NCBI RefSeq assembly: GCF_000003605.2
Contig: NW_003141280.1
Location: 1-23,553 of the forward strand
DNA: 23,553 bases
Direction of reading: 5' to 3'
DNA from: Saccoglossus kowalevskii
Taxonomy: Eukaryota; Hemichordata; Enteropneusta; Harrimaniidae
This document shows positions 22,725-23,553 of this stretch, piece after piece. How positions within the stretch are numbered: position 1 is the stretch's first letter; every line of letters starts with the position of its first letter. Under the pieces are notes generated by a model. The model had not been told where the DNA came from. It worked only from the letters and a program-made list of their open reading frames with translations, and made no database searches. The position numbers and the translations under genes are program-made.

Positions 22725-23399
22725 TACTCAATGATTACCACAGTGCTGTCATTGGCTGTAAGAATGTCCAACTGGTACTGTTCTATTGAGCTGTGAGTGT
22801 ACTCAATGATTACCACAGTGCTGTCATTGGCTGTAAGAATGTCCAACTGGTACTGTTCTATTAAGCTGTGAGTGTACTCAATGATTACCACAGTGCTGTC
22901 ATTGGCTGTAAGAATGTCCAACTGGTACTGTTCTATTAAGCTGTGAGTGTACTCGATGATTACCACAGTGCTGTCATTGGCTGTAAGAATGTCCAACTGG
23001 TACTGTTCTATTGAGCTGTGAGTGTACTCAATGATTACCACAGTGCTGTCATTGGCTGTAAGAATGTCCAACTGGTACTGTTCTATTAAGCTGTGAGTGT
23101 ACTCAATGATTACCACAGTGCTGTCATTGGCTGTAAGAATGTCCAACTGGTACTGTTCTATTAAGCTGTGAGTGTACTCGATGATTACCACAGTGCTGTC
23201 ATTGGCTGTAAGAATGTCCAACTGGTACTGTTCTATTGAGCTGTGAGTGTACTCAATGATTACCACAGTGCTGTCATTGGCTGTAAGAATGTCCAACTGG
23301 TACTGTTCTATTGAGCTGTGAGTGTACTCAATGATTACCACAGTGCTGTCATTGGCTGTAAGAATGTCCAACTGGTACTGTTCTATTGAGCTGTGAGTG
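22725..23399. repeat. S-rich terminal segment with three-unit period
   Basis: Units 304-312 read S, L, L, gS, L, L, gS, S, S. The L, L, gS trimer gives a 225-bp period (22800-23024 and 23025-23249). The last three units are all S type and the d and p marks are absent. The same S, L, L, gS, S order occurs at 6750-7121. These are the units beside the unique flank. Confidence 0.75.
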
Positions 23400-23482
23400 T
23401 ACTCAATTATTGTTAGTGTTTTCATCCATCTTGTTCTTGAAGTATTTGTTCCCTGCTGTCTGGTGCGGTCTATAAAGTTTCA
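23400..23482. repeat. Decayed copy of the 75-bp unit at the array edge
   Basis: The last intact unit ends at 23399. The following DNA starts like another unit (TACTCAAT, then TATT for GATT) and quickly diverges. Similarity returns in register at 23461-23477, where TGGTGCGGTCTATAAAG matches the unit's TGGTACTGTTCTATAAAG with two mismatches and one deleted base. The distance between these two anchors is about 13 bp longer than in an intact unit, so the copy carries net insertion. The end type is F (ATAAAG). On the minus strand a TGA at 23480-23482 closes the repeat frame. The match is by eye: strong at the two anchors and weak between them. Confidence 0.6.
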
Positions 23483-23512
23483 TTTCTAAGTTTTCCCAAT
23501 CAAAACATGGAT

Positions 23513-23553
23513 CTGTTAATGTCTCTTTCTACTATTCTGTACATTCTGACCGT
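23513..23553. repeat. Second, more decayed partial copy of the unit
   Basis: CTGTTAATGTC at 23513-23523 resembles the unit's CTGTAAGAATGTC with a 2-bp deletion. TACTATTCT at 23530-23538 resembles TACTGTTCT with one mismatch. The two anchors are in the correct order and nearly the correct spacing. The distance from the preceding CTATAAAG (23470) to CTGT (23513) is 43 bp against 48 bp in the intact array. In the frame homologous to the minus-strand repeat frame, this copy has two consecutive TAG codons (23529-23534), so it does not encode the repeat peptide. The window ends inside this element. Chance similarity in AT-rich DNA is not excluded. Confidence 0.4.

Larger units (their letters stand above)
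1..23399. repeat. 75-bp satellite-like tandem array, 312 copies
   Basis: The same 75-bp unit repeats head to tail without any spacer. Unit starts (TACTC) fall at 1, 76, 151 and so on, and the phase can be followed to 23400 once 11 small indels are allowed for. I count 312 units, of which 303 are exactly 75 bp; the nine others differ by 1-3 bp. The unit is about 41% G+C. Variation is confined to a few recurrent sites: unit position 6 (A/G), 13 (A/G), 15 (C/G), 31 (G/T), 38 (A/G), 47 (C/T), 63-64 (end type F, L or S) and 75 (G/T). Most neighbouring units differ at only one to three sites. This fits a homogenised satellite or macrosatellite evolving by unequal exchange. The array continues beyond the left edge. 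The family is not one I recognise, and no function can be read from the sequence. Confidence 0.98.
20099..23425 (-). other. Long minus-strand reading frame with a flank ATG; probably not a gene
   Basis: This is the only long minus-strand frame whose ATG lies in flanking DNA. It begins MKTLTIIE at 23425 in the decayed edge copy, runs through 44 repeat units and ends at a TAA made by a * unit (20099-20101), giving 1108 residues. The 25-residue period reads EYTHS, then F/L/S, then IEQYQLDIL, TANDSTVV and II. The unit contains no Met in this frame. I see no signal peptide and no unique domain, and the upstream flank frame meets a TGA at 23480-23482. Since 75 is a multiple of three, one stop-free unit is enough to give a long frame. 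The same TAA recurs in 12 units, variants fall on first, second and third codon positions, and indels break the frame elsewhere in the array. All of this argues against selection for a protein. An exon of a split gene entering the array cannot be fully excluded. Confidence 0.15.

Noticed and set aside
1-23399. CRISPR array
   Set aside because: There are no variable spacers. The whole 75-bp period is conserved and variants are shared single-base changes.
1-23399. Repeat domain of a bacterial surface protein or other giant repetitive protein
   Set aside because: The peptide has no Met, no signal sequence, no anchor or unique domain in view, 12 in-frame stops, and 11 indels over the array. Codon-position variation is not biased to third positions.
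1-23399. Centromere protein binding box such as the CENP-B motif
   Set aside because: No TTCG...CGGGA-like motif is present in the unit, so there is no sequence support for that role.
23401-23553. Coding exon, tRNA or transposon end in the right flank
   Set aside because: I see no cloverleaf, no terminal inverted repeat and no target-site duplication. The minus-strand frame meets TGA at 23480-23482 and TAG codons beyond. The flank is better explained as decayed units.
1-23553. Assignment to a particular organism or named satellite family
   Set aside because: Nothing diagnostic is present beyond the repeat and 154 bp of flank, and I do not recognise the unit. A guess would have no basis.

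Overview
This window is almost entirely one tandem repeat. Positions 1-23399 hold 312 consecutive head-to-tail copies of a 75-bp unit (about 41% G+C). Each copy starts TACTCAATGATTACC, has CCAACTGGTACTG in the middle and ends near CTRTGAGTG. The array runs off the left edge of the window, so 312 is a minimum. It ends at about 23399 in 154 bp of AT-richer DNA, which itself looks like two badly decayed copies of the unit. I see no ordinary gene, RNA gene, mobile element, CRISPR array or operon signal. A homogeneous array of this size with nested higher-order blocks is typical of eukaryotic satellite or macrosatellite DNA. I cannot name the organism.

Notation used below (all on the + strand). 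Each unit has an end type: F (ATAAAG), L (ATTAAG) or S (ATTGAG). These give Phe, Leu or Ser on the minus strand; my tally is 104 F, 155 L and 53 S. Optional marks: d = CATTGTCTG instead of CATTGGCTG (Ala to Asp); p = GTAGGAATG (Leu to Pro); a = GATTGCC (Val to Ala); q = CCAATTGG (silent); g = CTCGATG (silent); c = TTACGAC (silent); * = GAGTTTACT, which puts a TAA stop on the minus strand. Units are numbered 1-312 from the left.

Because 75 = 3 x 25, one minus-strand frame stays open through most units. It reads EYTHS, then F/L/S, then IEQYQLDIL, TANDSTVV and II. Twelve units carry the same in-frame TAA, 11 small indels break the frame, and variants are not concentrated at third codon positions. 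The long reading frames are therefore better explained as a by-product of repeat length than as genes. The one partial exception is a minus-strand frame with an ATG in the right flank (23425 to 20099), listed at low confidence.

Layout: 1-5474 is a mixed domain with several duplicated multi-unit blocks; 5475-7195 is the most indel-rich part; 6075-9520 is rich in S units; 9521-11170 is a near-perfect F/L dimer domain; 11996-12595 is a run of eight F units; 12596-16648 holds blocks built on a g+p marker unit, then a five-unit periodicity; 16649-20624 carries second copies of blocks from the left half; 20625-21374 is again F/L dimeric; 21600-23399 is an S-rich end with a three-unit periodicity; 23400-23553 is the decayed edge. 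Shared rare variants show that multi-unit segments were duplicated over distances of 1 to 17 kb, as expected from unequal exchange or segmental amplification.

All unit boundaries, variant calls and block matches were read by eye.
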